NCBI GenBank assembly: GCA_037718865.1
Contig: JBBJMP010000017.1
Location: forward strand, 1-64,000
Length of the DNA: 64,000 nt
Direction of reading: 5' to 3'
Source: JADCRZ01 sp037718865
Lineage (GTDB): Bacteria > Bacteroidota > Bacteroidia > Chitinophagales > Chitinophagaceae
In this document: positions 1-8,971 of the stretch, piece after piece
How the letters are laid out: every line of letters starts with the position of its first letter
How positions within the stretch are numbered: position 1 is the first letter of the stretch
Translations under genes and position numbers: made by a program
Notes under the pieces: generated by a model
The model's database searches: none
Seen by the model: the letters and a program-made list of their open reading frames with translations, nothing else
What the model was told of the DNA's origin: nothing

Positions 1-170
1 TTCTTTAACAAAAATGCCTCATACGCAGCTTCGCTCATAGCTGCATATTTATCTACCGTGCGACGATTCATGCCTAAGGCCGTAGCTATCGCTAAATGAC
101 TAAGACCCTCCAGCTGTAAACGTTGAACTTCGTAGTACATGATCCAATCTCCCATTGTTTTTTTATCCAT
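1..170 (-). CDS. istA: IS21-family transposase IstA, N-terminal part (runs off window)
   Basis: The reverse strand starts with ATG at 170 and is open to the window edge. It encodes MDKKTMGDWIMYYEVQRLQL, then a helix-turn-helix reading LSHLAIATALGMNRRTVDKY. This is the typical opening of IstA, the DDE transposase of IS21-type elements, whose N-terminal HTH binds the multiple terminal repeats. Such repeats lie directly upstream (about 230-336), as expected for an intact IS21 end. The catalytic core and the partner ATPase IstB would lie outside the window to the left. The family call rests on the HTH motif together with the repeat-bearing terminus. Confidence 0.7.
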   Translation of the reverse strand, partial: MDKKTMGDWIMYYEVQRLQLEGLSHLAIATALGMNRRTVDKYAAMSEAAYEAFLLK

Positions 171-229
171 CTTTTTAGGCCTTTTATGGCTCCGTAAAGC
201 TGGATTATTAATAAAGGATCATGCATCTG

Positions 230-336
230 TAATTTGCCGAAACTGTGTACTGCTATTTGCCGAAGTTGTGCACTCTTATTTGCCGAAACTGTGTATTCTT
301 AATTGCCGATTTCTGTGTATTGTTATTTGCCGATCA
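230..336. repeat. IS21-type terminal repeat array (outer end of the element)
   Basis: Five imperfect copies of a roughly 23-24 bp unit, each with a core like TATTTGCCGAaacTGTGTA, run in tandem. The last copy is cut short at TATTTGCCGATCA, ending in CA as expected for the tip of an IS21-family element. These are binding sites for IstA. The group II intron begins at the next base (337). Confidence 0.65.
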
Positions 337-2777
337 GTGCGACTTGTAAAGCTGATGTTGCAATTGTTTCAATTTCTTAGAAAAGAAATTAGAGAAACTT
401 ACTGTTCTGTTAGTAATAGCCTACTCCGACATGCACAAAGAGTAATCTCTGTGTGTGAAGCTTGGGGGACAATGTACCTAAATGCCGCAAGGCTATCAGT
501 TAGAATAGCGAGGTAAGAACTGATCCTGGAAGTTTCATCCGGGATAGGGCTAGGCTGGCTGGCATGGTTAAGGAAACTGAACTATCGATAAACGTCGTAA
601 AAATAGGTGAGCTAAAGAAACTGATAAGCTCAGGCCAAAAGGCATGCGTGGGACAATCTGCTTGATCGTCGGATTGCACAGACACAAAACACGCCCGGCG
701 GAGAGATAGGACCTAAACCAGTCATGTTGCAATATTGGAACAAGGTAAGCCCTATTCATCGCCTTTAAAGGCAAGTCGACCGTAAGGAAGACCTCTGATG
801 GAGAGGGTAAAGGATCAGACAAAAAGCGAATGATACTTTGTAATGAAGTGTATAGGGGATGAAAGGATTGCCCTGCGGTGAAAGCCGGCTGACTTGTCTA
901 TGTGGTCAATCATGGCGAGAGAACTACTAGAACCTAAAACTAAGGGGAAACAAGCAAATGACTGTATTACCAAATATGGATGCGGTTCCCACAGACGGAG
1001 CAAAATGGAATTCCATTGACTGGAACCATGCGCACCGTATGGTAATGAGGCTACAAGTGCGTATCGCCAAGGCAACACGTGAAGGCTGCTGGCGTAAGGT
1101 GAAAGCCTTGCAATGGCTACTAACACATTCTTATGCTGCAAAATTATTGGCAGTAAAGAAAATTACTACCAACCGTGGTAAACGAACACCGGGAGTGGAT
1201 GGGGTGCTCCTTAAAACCCCTGAAGACAAAGCCGCCATGGCTAACTCGCTAATGCGCTGCGGCTATACCCCGTCGCCGTTAAAACGAATCTATATTCCGA
1301 AATCCAATGGGAAAAAGGATCGCCCCCTCGGAATACCGACCATGCTCGACCGAGGTATGCAAGCTCTGCATACCCTTGCACTCCTACCTATGTCGGAAAC
1401 TCTGGCAGACTGGAACAGCTATGGCTTCAGACCGGAACGCTGTACTGCCGATGCAATCGAAGCTCTGTTCAAAAGGCTTTGTAGAAAAGATGCACCGCAA
1501 TGGATTCTGGAAGGCGACATTAAAGGTTGTTTTGACAACATCAGCCATGAATGGATGCTGAAAAATATCTGTACAGATACAACAGTATTGCGTAAATGGC
1601 TAAACGCAGGTTACATGGAAAAGGCTGAATTGTTTCCCACACATAAAGGTACTCCTCAAGGAGGAATTGCTTCCCCTACACTTGCCAACCTGGTACTTGA
1701 TGGAATAGAAAACTTGCTGGGAAAAAAGTTTAATTCGTTAAATAGATATGGACTTCGCAGACAGGCATCACCTTTTGGGATTCACTTTGTAAGGTATGCA
1801 GATGACTTCGTGATAACCGGAAATTCAAAAGAGATCCTGGAAGAAGAGGTATATCCTGCGATTGAAGAATTTTTGAAAGAAAGAGGTCTTGAACTATCCA
1901 AAGAAAAAACGAAGATTACCCACATCTCGGAAGGATTCGACTTCCTTGGACAAAACATTCGTAAATACGGGTATGGAAAAGATAATGCTAAACTACTCAT
2001 CAAACCTTGCAGCAAGAACATAAAAACGTTTCTTACCGGTATTAGGAAAACCATTAAATCGATGGCAACAGCAACTCAGGAAAACCTGATACGTAAACTT
2101 AATCCCATGATTCAGGGATGGGCTAACTATCATCGATCAATAGTATCAAAGACAACCTACAATAAAGTGGACAACGAGATATGGAAAGCCATCTGGCGCT
2201 GGGCCATGCGTAGACATCCTAATAAAGGCAAAGCCTGGGTACATTCTAGGTACTTCAGAAAAATCAAAGAACGCAATCACTGTTTTAGCTGTATTATTAA
2301 GGATGGGAACGGGAAGGCAAAAATAGGGATAACGTTGAAACACGCTTCGGATACGTTTATAAAACGTCACATTAAAATCCAAAGCGAAGCAACGCCCTTT
2401 GACCCAAATTACGAAGCGTACTTTGAAAATCGCATGTCAACAAAGATGGCAAATAATAAAGAAGGCCGCAGAAAGGTCGCAGCACTATGGAGGAGACAAG
2501 GAGGTTGCTGCTCTATGTGTGGGGAAAGAATTACAAGCATAACCAATTGGCGTGTTCATCATATGGAAAGTCGTCTGGAGGGAGGTTCGGAAAATTTATC
2601 CAATCTTATTCTCTTGCATCCGATTTGTCAGGAACTAGGGTTTACTAACGGTTTTGTGTATGTGTTTCCGGCTGAAGCCAACAATGCTTCAACTTAGTAT
2701 TGGCTTGAGCCGTGTGAATTGGAAACTTTCATGCACGGTTCTTAGGGGAGGATATCACAGCAATGGGATATCCTTAC
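337..2777 (+). mobile_element. Group II intron, copy 1 (complete)
   Basis: The 5' end reads GTGCG, the group II consensus. About 620 nt of structured, non-coding domains I-III precede the ORF at 958. Domain V lies at about 2707-2741 (GAGCCGTGTG...CACGGTTC, with the catalytic AGC triad). Domain VI follows as a GGATATC/GATATCC hairpin with an unpaired A, and the intron ends ...CCTTAC. It appears identical, over the stretches compared, to 15009-17449. That second copy has different flanks, which fixes both boundaries to within a base or so. A likely EBS1 (TGATCG, 663-668) pairs with the last six bases of the 5' exon (CGATCA, 331-336). This is a self-splicing ribozyme and retroelement; its 5' exon is the tip of an IS21-type element and its 3' exon is the broken MmeI-like gene. 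Confidence 0.88.
958..2697 (+). CDS. ltrA: Group II intron-encoded reverse transcriptase/maturase with HNH endonuclease
   Basis: A 579-aa multifunctional protein that helps its intron RNA splice and carries out retrohoming. Residues 50-330 form the RT domain, including the EGDIKGCFDNI block, the TPQGG..SP block and the catalytic YADD at 280-283. Residues 330-480 are the maturase X region (MIQGWANYH motif). The C terminus (517-563) is an HNH endonuclease with CxxxC, HH at 534-535 and LLHPIC, so it should be able to cut the second strand of target DNA. Everything needed for mobility seems present. The ORF sits in intron domain IV, about 620 nt after the 5' splice site, and ends just before domain V. 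The copy at 15630-17369 is identical at protein level, which points to recent movement. Confidence 0.93.
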   Translation: MTVLPNMDAVPTDGAKWNSIDWNHAHRMVMRLQVRIAKATREGCWRKVKALQWLLTHSYAAKLLAVKKITTNRGKRTPGVDGVLLKTPEDKAAMANSLMRCGYTPSPLKRIYIPKSNGKKDRPLGIPTMLDRGMQALHTLALLPMSETLADWNSYGFRPERCTADAIEALFKRLCRKDAPQWILEGDIKGCFDNISHEWMLKNICTDTTVLRKWLNAGYMEKAELFPTHKGTPQGGIASPTLANLVLDGIENLLGKKFNSLNRYGLRRQASPFGIHFVRYADDFVITGNSKEILEEEVYPAIEEFLKERGLELSKEKTKITHISEGFDFLGQNIRKYGYGKDNAKLLIKPCSKNIKTFLTGIRKTIKSMATATQENLIRKLNPMIQGWANYHRSIVSKTTYNKVDNEIWKAIWRWAMRRHPNKGKAWVHSRYFRKIKERNHCFSCIIKDGNGKAKIGITLKHASDTFIKRHIKIQSEATPFDPNYEAYFENRMSTKMANNKEGRRKVAALWRRQGGCCSMCGERITSITNWRVHHMESRLEGGSENLSNLILLHPICQELGFTNGFVYVFPAEANNAST

Positions 2778-4209
2778 CTGACGAATTGCCTAAAATATAG
2801 CTATACTTTTCACCTTCAGGTAGCAGGCTTTCCCATTCTATTCGTAACGCATTGCCGTGTACAATTGTTGCACTTTTCTTTAATGGTATCCGTTTATAGT
2901 ATTCTCCAAAAGCAAGGCTTGCCATCTCGTTCATCTGGTGGTCTATTAACCACATCGCCACCTGTGCTATTTGACTTGGAAAATCTTCGTATTCTATACC
3001 GTAAAACTGATCCACATCGACTAAAAAGTAGTCGTTGATACTTGTAACCTGTTGGTTGTTTAAAAGCTGTTTTACCAGCCTTAATTCAAGCAAACGAAGT
3101 TCACGGTAACTTATGATTAAGAAGTTGCCACAGCCACAGGCTGGGTCTAAAAACTCCAATTTGCTTATCCTGTTGTGGAGCACCTGTAAAGCCCTCTTAT
3201 CGTTTTTGCTCTTTTCGAATTGTGCTTCCAAGTCATCCAGGAACAGAGGCTTTATTACCTTCATTATATTCTTTTCACTGGTATAATGCGCTCCAAGGTT
3301 TCTTCTTGCCTTTTCGTCCATTACACTTTGAAACAGTGAACCGAATATTGCCGGGGAAATTTTACCCCAACGCAAGCCACAGCAATGAATGAGTGTCTTT
3401 CTCATTTCACTGTCGAACTCTGGCATTGATAGCGGTGTCTCAAACAACTTACCATTTACGTAAGGAAATGCTTTTAGCTGTTCATCAAGGTTCTTATTAC
3501 GCTTTTCTTCGGGAGTGTTGAGAACCTGGAATAGTTGTGCTATTCGCGGTGCAAGGTCGCCGCCGTCCTCAGAAGTTCTTTTTGCGATAAATTCAAGGAA
3601 AGCATTTTTCTCAAAGATGTTGGTGTCATCGGCGAACATGCAGAACACCAGGCGAACAAGGTAGACCTCCAATTCGTGCCCTTCGTAGCCTGCTGCCTTT
3701 AATTTATCGTGCAGCTTACCCATTCTTTCTGCTGCATCTATGTTTACGCTGTCCTGCTCTTTGTAAATTCTTTTCTCATACCCGGCGAGGTTTCCGAATA
3801 TGTGTATGTTCTGCAAGAGGTTGTTTAAAGTAAAACTTGTTTTACTGCCGTTCTCGTCGTATACATCAAAGCGCTTAAAATCACTTATTACTATCTGCCT
3901 TGGCAGTTCATAGTCTTTCAGTCCTGCACAGTAGTCTTTAGCCTGCGTGTAAGCCTTTTCGAGGTCCTTTCCCCGGCTCTTCATCTCTACCAGTAGCTGA
4001 CCCTTCCAAAGCAGGTCTATGTAGCCGCCTGCTTCGCTTAACTTCTTAACCTTGTGTTCAAACGTAGCTACCCTTTTTCGGCTTACTCCAAATATGTTGA
4101 GGAAGTCTATCAAAAATTCTTTTGCATCTGCTTCCTCACGCTCCCCGTGTTCCCATTCTTTAATAAAAATCTGTGCTCTGCCCTTAATCTCGTTCCAGCT
4201 TAGGGTCAT
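2778..4209 (-). pseudogene. MmeI-like type IIL restriction-modification enzyme, truncated at the methylase motif IV
   Basis: MmeI-type enzymes fuse an endonuclease, an N6-adenine methyltransferase and a specificity domain in about 900 residues; only the first ~477 are here. The N terminus (MTLSWNEIKGRAQIFIKEW) and the nuclease site D65...E75-x-K77 match that family. Methylase motif I is at 353-363 (FLDPACGCGNF). The reading frame reaches LGN at 475, where the motif NPPF/Y should follow, but reads Ser-Ser and then runs into the intron's 3' end. The catalytic motif and the specificity domain are therefore missing. The rest may lie left of the IS21 element, outside the window. It would have been the defence cargo of the integrated element, downstream of the replication genes on the same strand. 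The truncated product should be inactive as a methylase. Confidence 0.8.
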
Positions 4210-4445
4210 TTATATATAAAGTTGAATTACGGTGGTAATTTAATGAAAAAGACCCAATGGATACAAAACGGTACTCAAAGATTAGGGAGCACCAGTGAGT
4301 GACACAACGATTTTTGCTAAAAAGCTAACTTCGTTTTGATAGCTTCCGTTGAGATCTTTTATTTTCACTAGCTTCTTTGGGATTGAGAACAACTGAAGGC
4401 AAGTAGGGCCTAACAAGATTATTTCCAAAAAGCAGGTCCGGCCAT

Positions 4446-5027
4446 TTATCTAACCAAACATAGGCTTCTTTCATCAATACCTTCCGCTTCATTCAATAAT
4501 TTCATCAATTTTAAATATTGCTTGGTGGGTTTGCCCTTATAGTATTTCTTAAAGTGCTTACTATGCAACTGGTCATAAACATCATCAGTTCTAAATAATT
4601 TACCGAAAGCATGAAAACGGATTCGATTTTGTCTAGAATAAGTCTGTTTTTCATACATACAACCTCTGAAGGCTGAACGGTGTAAAAAGTAAGTATCTGC
4701 TAAATACAGCTTTCTGCATTGTTTGCCAGTGCTTGGACAAAGGAAGTACCACACGATACCCTTACCAATATTCGAAGGCATGTTAACTAATGGAACACGG
4801 TATTTTATTGGCTTATTGTTGCTTGTATAATCCAGTTCTAGATAAGGGTCTGCAGCATTGATGTAGGCAGCTATACTTATGCTGCCCGTTTTATTTCCGT
4901 TAACGCTCCATGTAATTGTTCCGCTTTTCCAGTGATCAAGTTGTAAATACCCATGTTTCTTTAGAAAACCAATGCTTATTGTTTTACATTCATCGTATAA
5001 AGTGGGAAAGGTATGAGGCTTTGGCAT
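4446..5027 (-). CDS. Hypothetical protein of the integrative element (193 aa)
   Basis: Family not recognised. It starts MPKPHTFPTLYDECKTI. The first 90 residues look like a beta-rich domain (SISIAAYINAADPYLELDY). The middle contains CPSTGKQCRKLYL, a possible Cys-x5-Cys metal site that is typical of short zinc-binding folds. A basic C-terminal third follows (HSKHFKKYYKGKPTKQYLK). No signal peptide or membrane segment is visible, so it is probably cytoplasmic and possibly nucleic-acid binding. It lies 57 bp downstream of the gene ending at 5085 on the same strand and is probably co-transcribed with the replication genes. Real-gene evidence is the length, the clean start and the operon position. 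Confidence 0.65.
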   Translation of the reverse strand: MPKPHTFPTLYDECKTISIGFLKKHGYLQLDHWKSGTITWSVNGNKTGSISIAAYINAADPYLELDYTSNNKPIKYRVPLVNMPSNIGKGIVWYFLCPSTGKQCRKLYLADTYFLHRSAFRGCMYEKQTYSRQNRIRFHAFGKLFRTDDVYDQLHSKHFKKYYKGKPTKQYLKLMKLLNEAEGIDERSLCLVR

Positions 5028-5084
5028 AAAAAAATATTACAAGGAAACCTAAATAATTAGGGAATGCGGGATTTTTATCTTTCT

Positions 5085-5651
5085 TTAAAAACTCCAATTA
5101 TCAGATTCCCCAGTTGTGGAGTGTACAGTTTCCACTTTAGGCAATACATACGGGATGAGCTTGCAAACAATATTTAGCCGCCTTTCCGGTTCTAAATCTT
5201 TTAAGGTTTCCGGTAAGACTTCCAGTTCCTTTTGGATAAGTTCCTTAAGGGTTTCCCGTATATTTTTAACCAATGGTTCAACCGGTAAATTTTTCTTCAT
5301 AAGACGTTTGGAATAGCTCTCTAAAAGTTCTTTTGCCGGTGTTAAATCCTTATCCTCAAACTCGGATACTTTTAAGTAATTGTGAATCCATTTGTAAATA
5401 AAAAGCTGTTGATGAATGGTCAAACCTTTTTCCGCTAATTGAGTTGAAAAAAGCTCTACCGCTTTAGCAGGGCTTTCAAAGTATTCTTCGAAGTTATTAA
5501 TAGCCCTTTCTACCAATTGTAAAGGCTGTTTAGAATCAGTAAATAAGCCCTTTTCGACTGCCTTACAATGAAGCCCATAAGCAAAGCTGTTCCAGTGCTC
5601 ATTTTCTGTTTTAAAGTAACTCTCTAATTCTTCCAATGGTGTTGTTTCCAT
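5085..5651 (-). CDS. Hypothetical alpha-helical protein (188 aa)
   Basis: Family not recognised. The best start is ATG at 5651 (METTPLEELESYFKTENEHW). The open frame extends upstream to 5741, but that would overlap DUF6371 by about 85 bp, whereas the internal start leaves only 4 bp between the genes. The protein is soluble, strongly helical and rich in Glu, Lys and Leu, with no signal peptide. The conserved-looking phrases FAYGLHCKAVEKGLF and LFIYKWIHNYLK suggest a structural or adaptor role. Close spacing to the DUF6371 gene implies one operon. Confidence 0.65.
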   Translation of the reverse strand: METTPLEELESYFKTENEHWNSFAYGLHCKAVEKGLFTDSKQPLQLVERAINNFEEYFESPAKAVELFSTQLAEKGLTIHQQLFIYKWIHNYLKVSEFEDKDLTPAKELLESYSKRLMKKNLPVEPLVKNIRETLKELIQKELEVLPETLKDLEPERRLNIVCKLIPYVLPKVETVHSTTGESDNWSF

Positions 5652-5655
5652 AATA

Positions 5656-6867
5656 TTAATTATTAAAGTTATCAAATCTGCTATCTGTATGTACCCAACA
5701 AGGGGTATTGTCAAAAAAGGCAATTTGAAAGGGCTTTTCAAAAAAGCTAGCTAAGTGGTTTACAGCTTCATCCTGTTCACCTGGCGTTATAAGGTCACCG
5801 CCTTTATTAACGAGTAAATCAACCACTTTTCTTTCCTGTGTCTTAATGCATGCAATTATTAGTTCATTAAAGTCCTTTCCTGTATGGGTTTCACAGAGCA
5901 AAGCAATAATATCGGTTGAATAAAGATGTATTGGTGCGATAGCCTTAACCGGAAACCGCAATAGGTAATCAGCTAAATCTAAACCCTGTGCTTTTTCATT
6001 TTCTGTGGCTTTGCGTTCCAATAAATCGGAAATCACAAAACGGGAAATAGATGAAAGCTCCTTTGCTTTCGCCTGCCATTTATCAAATGACCTTAAATCT
6101 GGATAAAGGACAACGGATCTTCCCTGCAGTACCTTACTTTTTCCAGGGTTCAAGCCGCCAAGAGCACCACAGGCAAGCCAAACAAACTCGGGAAAGTAAA
6201 AGCTGGCAATGATAGCCGTTTTTTCACTTTCACAAATCGCTACCGGCTTTGTACTGCCGTGTAAAAGGTGTTCACCAAAAAAGCATTGTTTTAAGGCAAA
6301 TTCAGGCAGTCTTAAGACGCTATGCACCCAGGTGGGCATATGGTACTGCTCTTTCGATCGCTTGCCTGTAATTGCGTTGTACAGCATTATTTTGCCGCTT
6401 CTAATCTTCCGGTTTATATCTATCTGCCAAAAGACTGTTGCACCGTCCCAATGCTTAGAGGTTCCGATATAATACCGGCTGATTAGTGCGCTAGTATTCT
6501 CAGAACCAAAATGCCTATACAAAAATTGTATAAAGTTGTTTTCTTTATGAAAACCCAGGCTTTGCTTAAAAGTGTCAAACGGAATAAAAGAAACGGGGTT
6601 TGCCTTCTCCGGCTTCCTTTTTATTATGTAAGAATATTCAGATTTTTCTCGGCTATTAAACAACGGCTTATTCTTTTCAAAGTACTGTTTTGGCTTAAAA
6701 TGATACCCGCAATTTATCTCCCGGCTGCATTTACCAACTTCTTCGCCTAAATGGTTACCGGTTTCAGTATCAATATAGCGGGTAAATTTCTTGTGCTTGC
6801 CGCAAGCCGGGCAATTGTACCGGCTATTCATGCCCTTGTATGGTTCTAAAGTGTAACGGTAGGCCAT
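5656..6867 (-). CDS. DUF6371-type protein with zinc finger and Toprim-like region
   Basis: The start is taken at ATG 6867 (MAYRYTLEPYKGMNSRYNCP), because the upstream extension is atypical. A zinc-binding N-terminal part (CPACGKHKKF ... GKCSREINCGYHF) is followed by a domain with CESEKTAIIAS and VVLYPDLRSFDKW. These resemble the Glu and Asp-x-Asp-like sites of Toprim primase domains, in which the acidic residues bind metal. Proteins of this kind are common next to D5/SF3 helicases in Bacteroidota prophages and islands, and this one lies just downstream of such a helicase. The inferred role is priming or replication of the excised element. A truncated relative is at 22558-23184, in the prophage remnant. 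Confidence 0.75.
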   Translation of the reverse strand: MAYRYTLEPYKGMNSRYNCPACGKHKKFTRYIDTETGNHLGEEVGKCSREINCGYHFKPKQYFEKNKPLFNSREKSEYSYIIKRKPEKANPVSFIPFDTFKQSLGFHKENNFIQFLYRHFGSENTSALISRYYIGTSKHWDGATVFWQIDINRKIRSGKIMLYNAITGKRSKEQYHMPTWVHSVLRLPEFALKQCFFGEHLLHGSTKPVAICESEKTAIIASFYFPEFVWLACGALGGLNPGKSKVLQGRSVVLYPDLRSFDKWQAKAKELSSISRFVISDLLERKATENEKAQGLDLADYLLRFPVKAIAPIHLYSTDIIALLCETHTGKDFNELIIACIKTQERKVVDLLVNKGGDLITPGEQDEAVNHLASFFEKPFQIAFFDNTPCWVHTDSRFDNFNN

Positions 6868-6952
6868 AAAAAAAATTTGTTTTCGTGCTTCATTGGCTAC
6901 ACACGCTACACTTTGGTGTAAGAGGTGTAGCAAGTGAAGCCCAAATCCTTAT

Positions 6953-8581
6953 TTATTTTTCAATAAAAACTACGTTGCCATAGTTCTTTCGTTCGACTAC
7001 ATAGTCAATCTTCCGAAGTCTTTGGCTAAACTTGTGCTTTGAACAGGAAAAATATCCATTAGTGCTACAGTATCCCTTATACTCATTAAACAACTCCTGT
7101 AAGGTTGTGCAATCCGTTAAAGAAGGCTTATACTCTGCATCTTCTAAAAACATTTGTACGTTATCAGACTGCATTCTAAATTCTGCAATCTGTTTTCTAA
7201 CGGCTGCACAGTCAGTGAAATTTTTACGAATAAGTAGCCGCTTCAGCCCCTCCAATACCCAATTGAAAATGCCGGATAATTCATTAGCAATAATCTTTTG
7301 GGCTAATTCCTTGTCCTGCTCTTGTTCAGGTATGGTAATATCAAACGGGACAATAAGCCACCGTCTAAAATAGCCATCGGTTTGCTCCACTTCCTTGGGT
7401 AACTCATTTGTACTAAAAAGGAACTTTGCATAGTGTTCCATTGTAAATGGCCTGCCGTAGATCTGCCGGGCTTCAATCGGTTCGCCGCTTGCCAGTAACT
7501 TGAAGGCATCGTTCTCCATCTTACCGCTTATCTCGCTTGCACAGTTCAAGAGTTTTGTGGCCAGTTCTGCCCTTGTATATCCCTTAGATTCTGTAAGTGT
7601 CTGTAAAGAATAGCTGCTCACATTCTCACGGCCTAATAATGCATTGACCGTCTCAATAAAGACGCTTTTGCCGTTTGCGCCACCACCATAAAGAAGCAAT
7701 ACCTTCTCCAGCTTTAATGTTTGCGGGCTTATAAAAACATATCCTAAATACTCCTGTAGTACCGCTTGCCGTTCTTTATCCGGTAAGACCTTATCTAAGT
7801 AGCTTTGGAATGTAGGTGCATCTGCTTCAGGAGAATAAGGAAAGGGTAGTTGGTAAGTTATAAAATCGTTTGCTGAAGGCAGTCGTAAATGCTGACTCTT
7901 TGCTGATACCTCAAACGTCCCATTGAGCAAGTTAATCAATGTCGTACCTGTGTTTCTTTCTGGTGCTGGCAAATAAGCAATAGTTTCAAATTGTGAAATC
8001 AGCTCTCGCCTGTTCTGGTAGTGCCTGGCATCAATGCGGGGAACTCCCATCTTTTCGGCTGCCTCCCCAAATACAGAATGCAACAAATCCCTATCAATAG
8101 CCTTCCAGTAAACACCATTATAAATAAACGTTTGCCCGTTGTTGCGGCAAAGCTGCCAGTTGTTGCGAATAGCGGTATCAAGCATTTCATCAACAACGGC
8201 AACGACATAGTGTTTACGCTGTAGTCTAAAGTTGCTCAACTGCTCTATTGTCTTGTTCAAAGTTTCCCTCACCTGTTCGGCTGCTTTTACATCTTTTCCC
8301 GACTCTCCGATACTCGAAAGCTCGTGTTCCAGTTTCTTTATATTATCCTGCAATTTTTCCGCATCTGGAAATGCCCTCGCCTTAAAATCTATCTTCTCGA
8401 TCTGTTCAAGTAAGCGCCTTAAAACTTCTTTATGCGGTATAGGTGCGAACGATTTTGAAAGGGTTTTTACTTCTTCATTTAGATCATTTTTGAAGCCTTC
8501 ATAGTCAAATACCGGACTTAGATCATTATCTTTGCCCTGTTCACTGTACAAATAAATAGGGGATATGTCGTGTGTGCGCAT
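6953..8581 (-). CDS. D5/P4-family primase-helicase (SF3 ATPase)
   Basis: A 542-aa replication protein. The N-terminal 130 residues are helical and probably coiled coil. A D5_N-like region follows (WQLCRNNGQTFIYNGVYWKAI), then a superfamily 3 ATPase with Walker A GGGANGKSV and ATKLLNCASEIS corresponding to the Walker B area. Downstream, FKLLASGEPIEARQIYGRP and FSTNELP are classic motifs of the family, including the Asn sensor. The C terminus (TDCTTLQELFNEYKGYC) resembles the primase C-terminal winged-helix region. In P4-type satellites and many prophages this enzyme unwinds the element's origin. It is 3 bp from the HTH gene and in the same operon. Confidence 0.88.
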   Translation of the reverse strand: MRTHDISPIYLYSEQGKDNDLSPVFDYEGFKNDLNEEVKTLSKSFAPIPHKEVLRRLLEQIEKIDFKARAFPDAEKLQDNIKKLEHELSSIGESGKDVKAAEQVRETLNKTIEQLSNFRLQRKHYVVAVVDEMLDTAIRNNWQLCRNNGQTFIYNGVYWKAIDRDLLHSVFGEAAEKMGVPRIDARHYQNRRELISQFETIAYLPAPERNTGTTLINLLNGTFEVSAKSQHLRLPSANDFITYQLPFPYSPEADAPTFQSYLDKVLPDKERQAVLQEYLGYVFISPQTLKLEKVLLLYGGGANGKSVFIETVNALLGRENVSSYSLQTLTESKGYTRAELATKLLNCASEISGKMENDAFKLLASGEPIEARQIYGRPFTMEHYAKFLFSTNELPKEVEQTDGYFRRWLIVPFDITIPEQEQDKELAQKIIANELSGIFNWVLEGLKRLLIRKNFTDCAAVRKQIAEFRMQSDNVQMFLEDAEYKPSLTDCTTLQELFNEYKGYCSTNGYFSCSKHKFSQRLRKIDYVVERKNYGNVVFIEK

Positions 8582-8584
8582 GGC

Positions 8585-8935
8585 TTACCCCCTTCTTTTT
8601 TTGGTGTGTATATAGGTGTCGGCTTCAGCCTGAATTTCAACTTGGGTTTTTTTACGTCCCTGCTTTACCCAGTCCGTAAGCTCCTGCTTAGAAAAGTATA
8701 GCCGTTTGCCTCTTTTGTTTACAGGCAATTCAGATTTACTTACTAATCCGTAAATAGTAGGTACTGAAAGTTTAAGCAGTTCAGCCGCCTGCTGAATAGT
8801 TAAAAGCTGGTCTGATTCTAAAAGGTCCTGGTTACCGGTATGCTTATTGTTTTTTAAGCAGGAATTTACACAATCAATAATTACCGTTTGCAAATCTTCA
8901 ATTGGTAATGAAATAATAAGAATTGTTTTTTGCAT
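8585..8935 (-). CDS. AlpA/excisionase-like helix-turn-helix protein
   Basis: 116 aa from ATG 8935; an in-frame TTG 15 bp upstream is less likely. The central part, LLTIQQAAELLKLSVPTIYG, followed by LPVNKRGKRLYFSKQELTDW, is the HTH_17 winged fold found in AlpA regulators and excisionases. Small proteins of this type switch on the integrase or bend DNA during excision. Its position between the primase-helicase and the 469-aa gene fits a regulatory or directionality role. No recognised domain is seen in the first 45 residues. Confidence 0.82.
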   Translation of the reverse strand: MQKTILIISLPIEDLQTVIIDCVNSCLKNNKHTGNQDLLESDQLLTIQQAAELLKLSVPTIYGLVSKSELPVNKRGKRLYFSKQELTDWVKQGRKKTQVEIQAEADTYIHTKKRRG

Positions 8936-8971
8936 ATCTTTTTTATGCAAAAAAACAATGATTAGTAAGCC

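Noticed and set aside
230..336. Regularly spaced repeats of about 24 bp that could be taken for a small CRISPR array
   Set aside because: Units are imperfect, spacers are only a few bases and not unique. The array abuts istA and ends like an IS21 terminus; no cas genes are near.
500..1141. Minus-strand ORFs of 61, 84 and 108 aa in the 5' part of the intron
   Set aside because: They lie over structured intron RNA domains I-III and the RT start, repeat in both copies because the intron does, and have no protein-like features.
958..2697. Reverse transcriptase as part of a retron, DGR or Abi-type defence system
   Set aside because: Maturase X and HNH domains, GTGCG start, domain V and VI and a second identical copy all show an ordinary group II intron protein.
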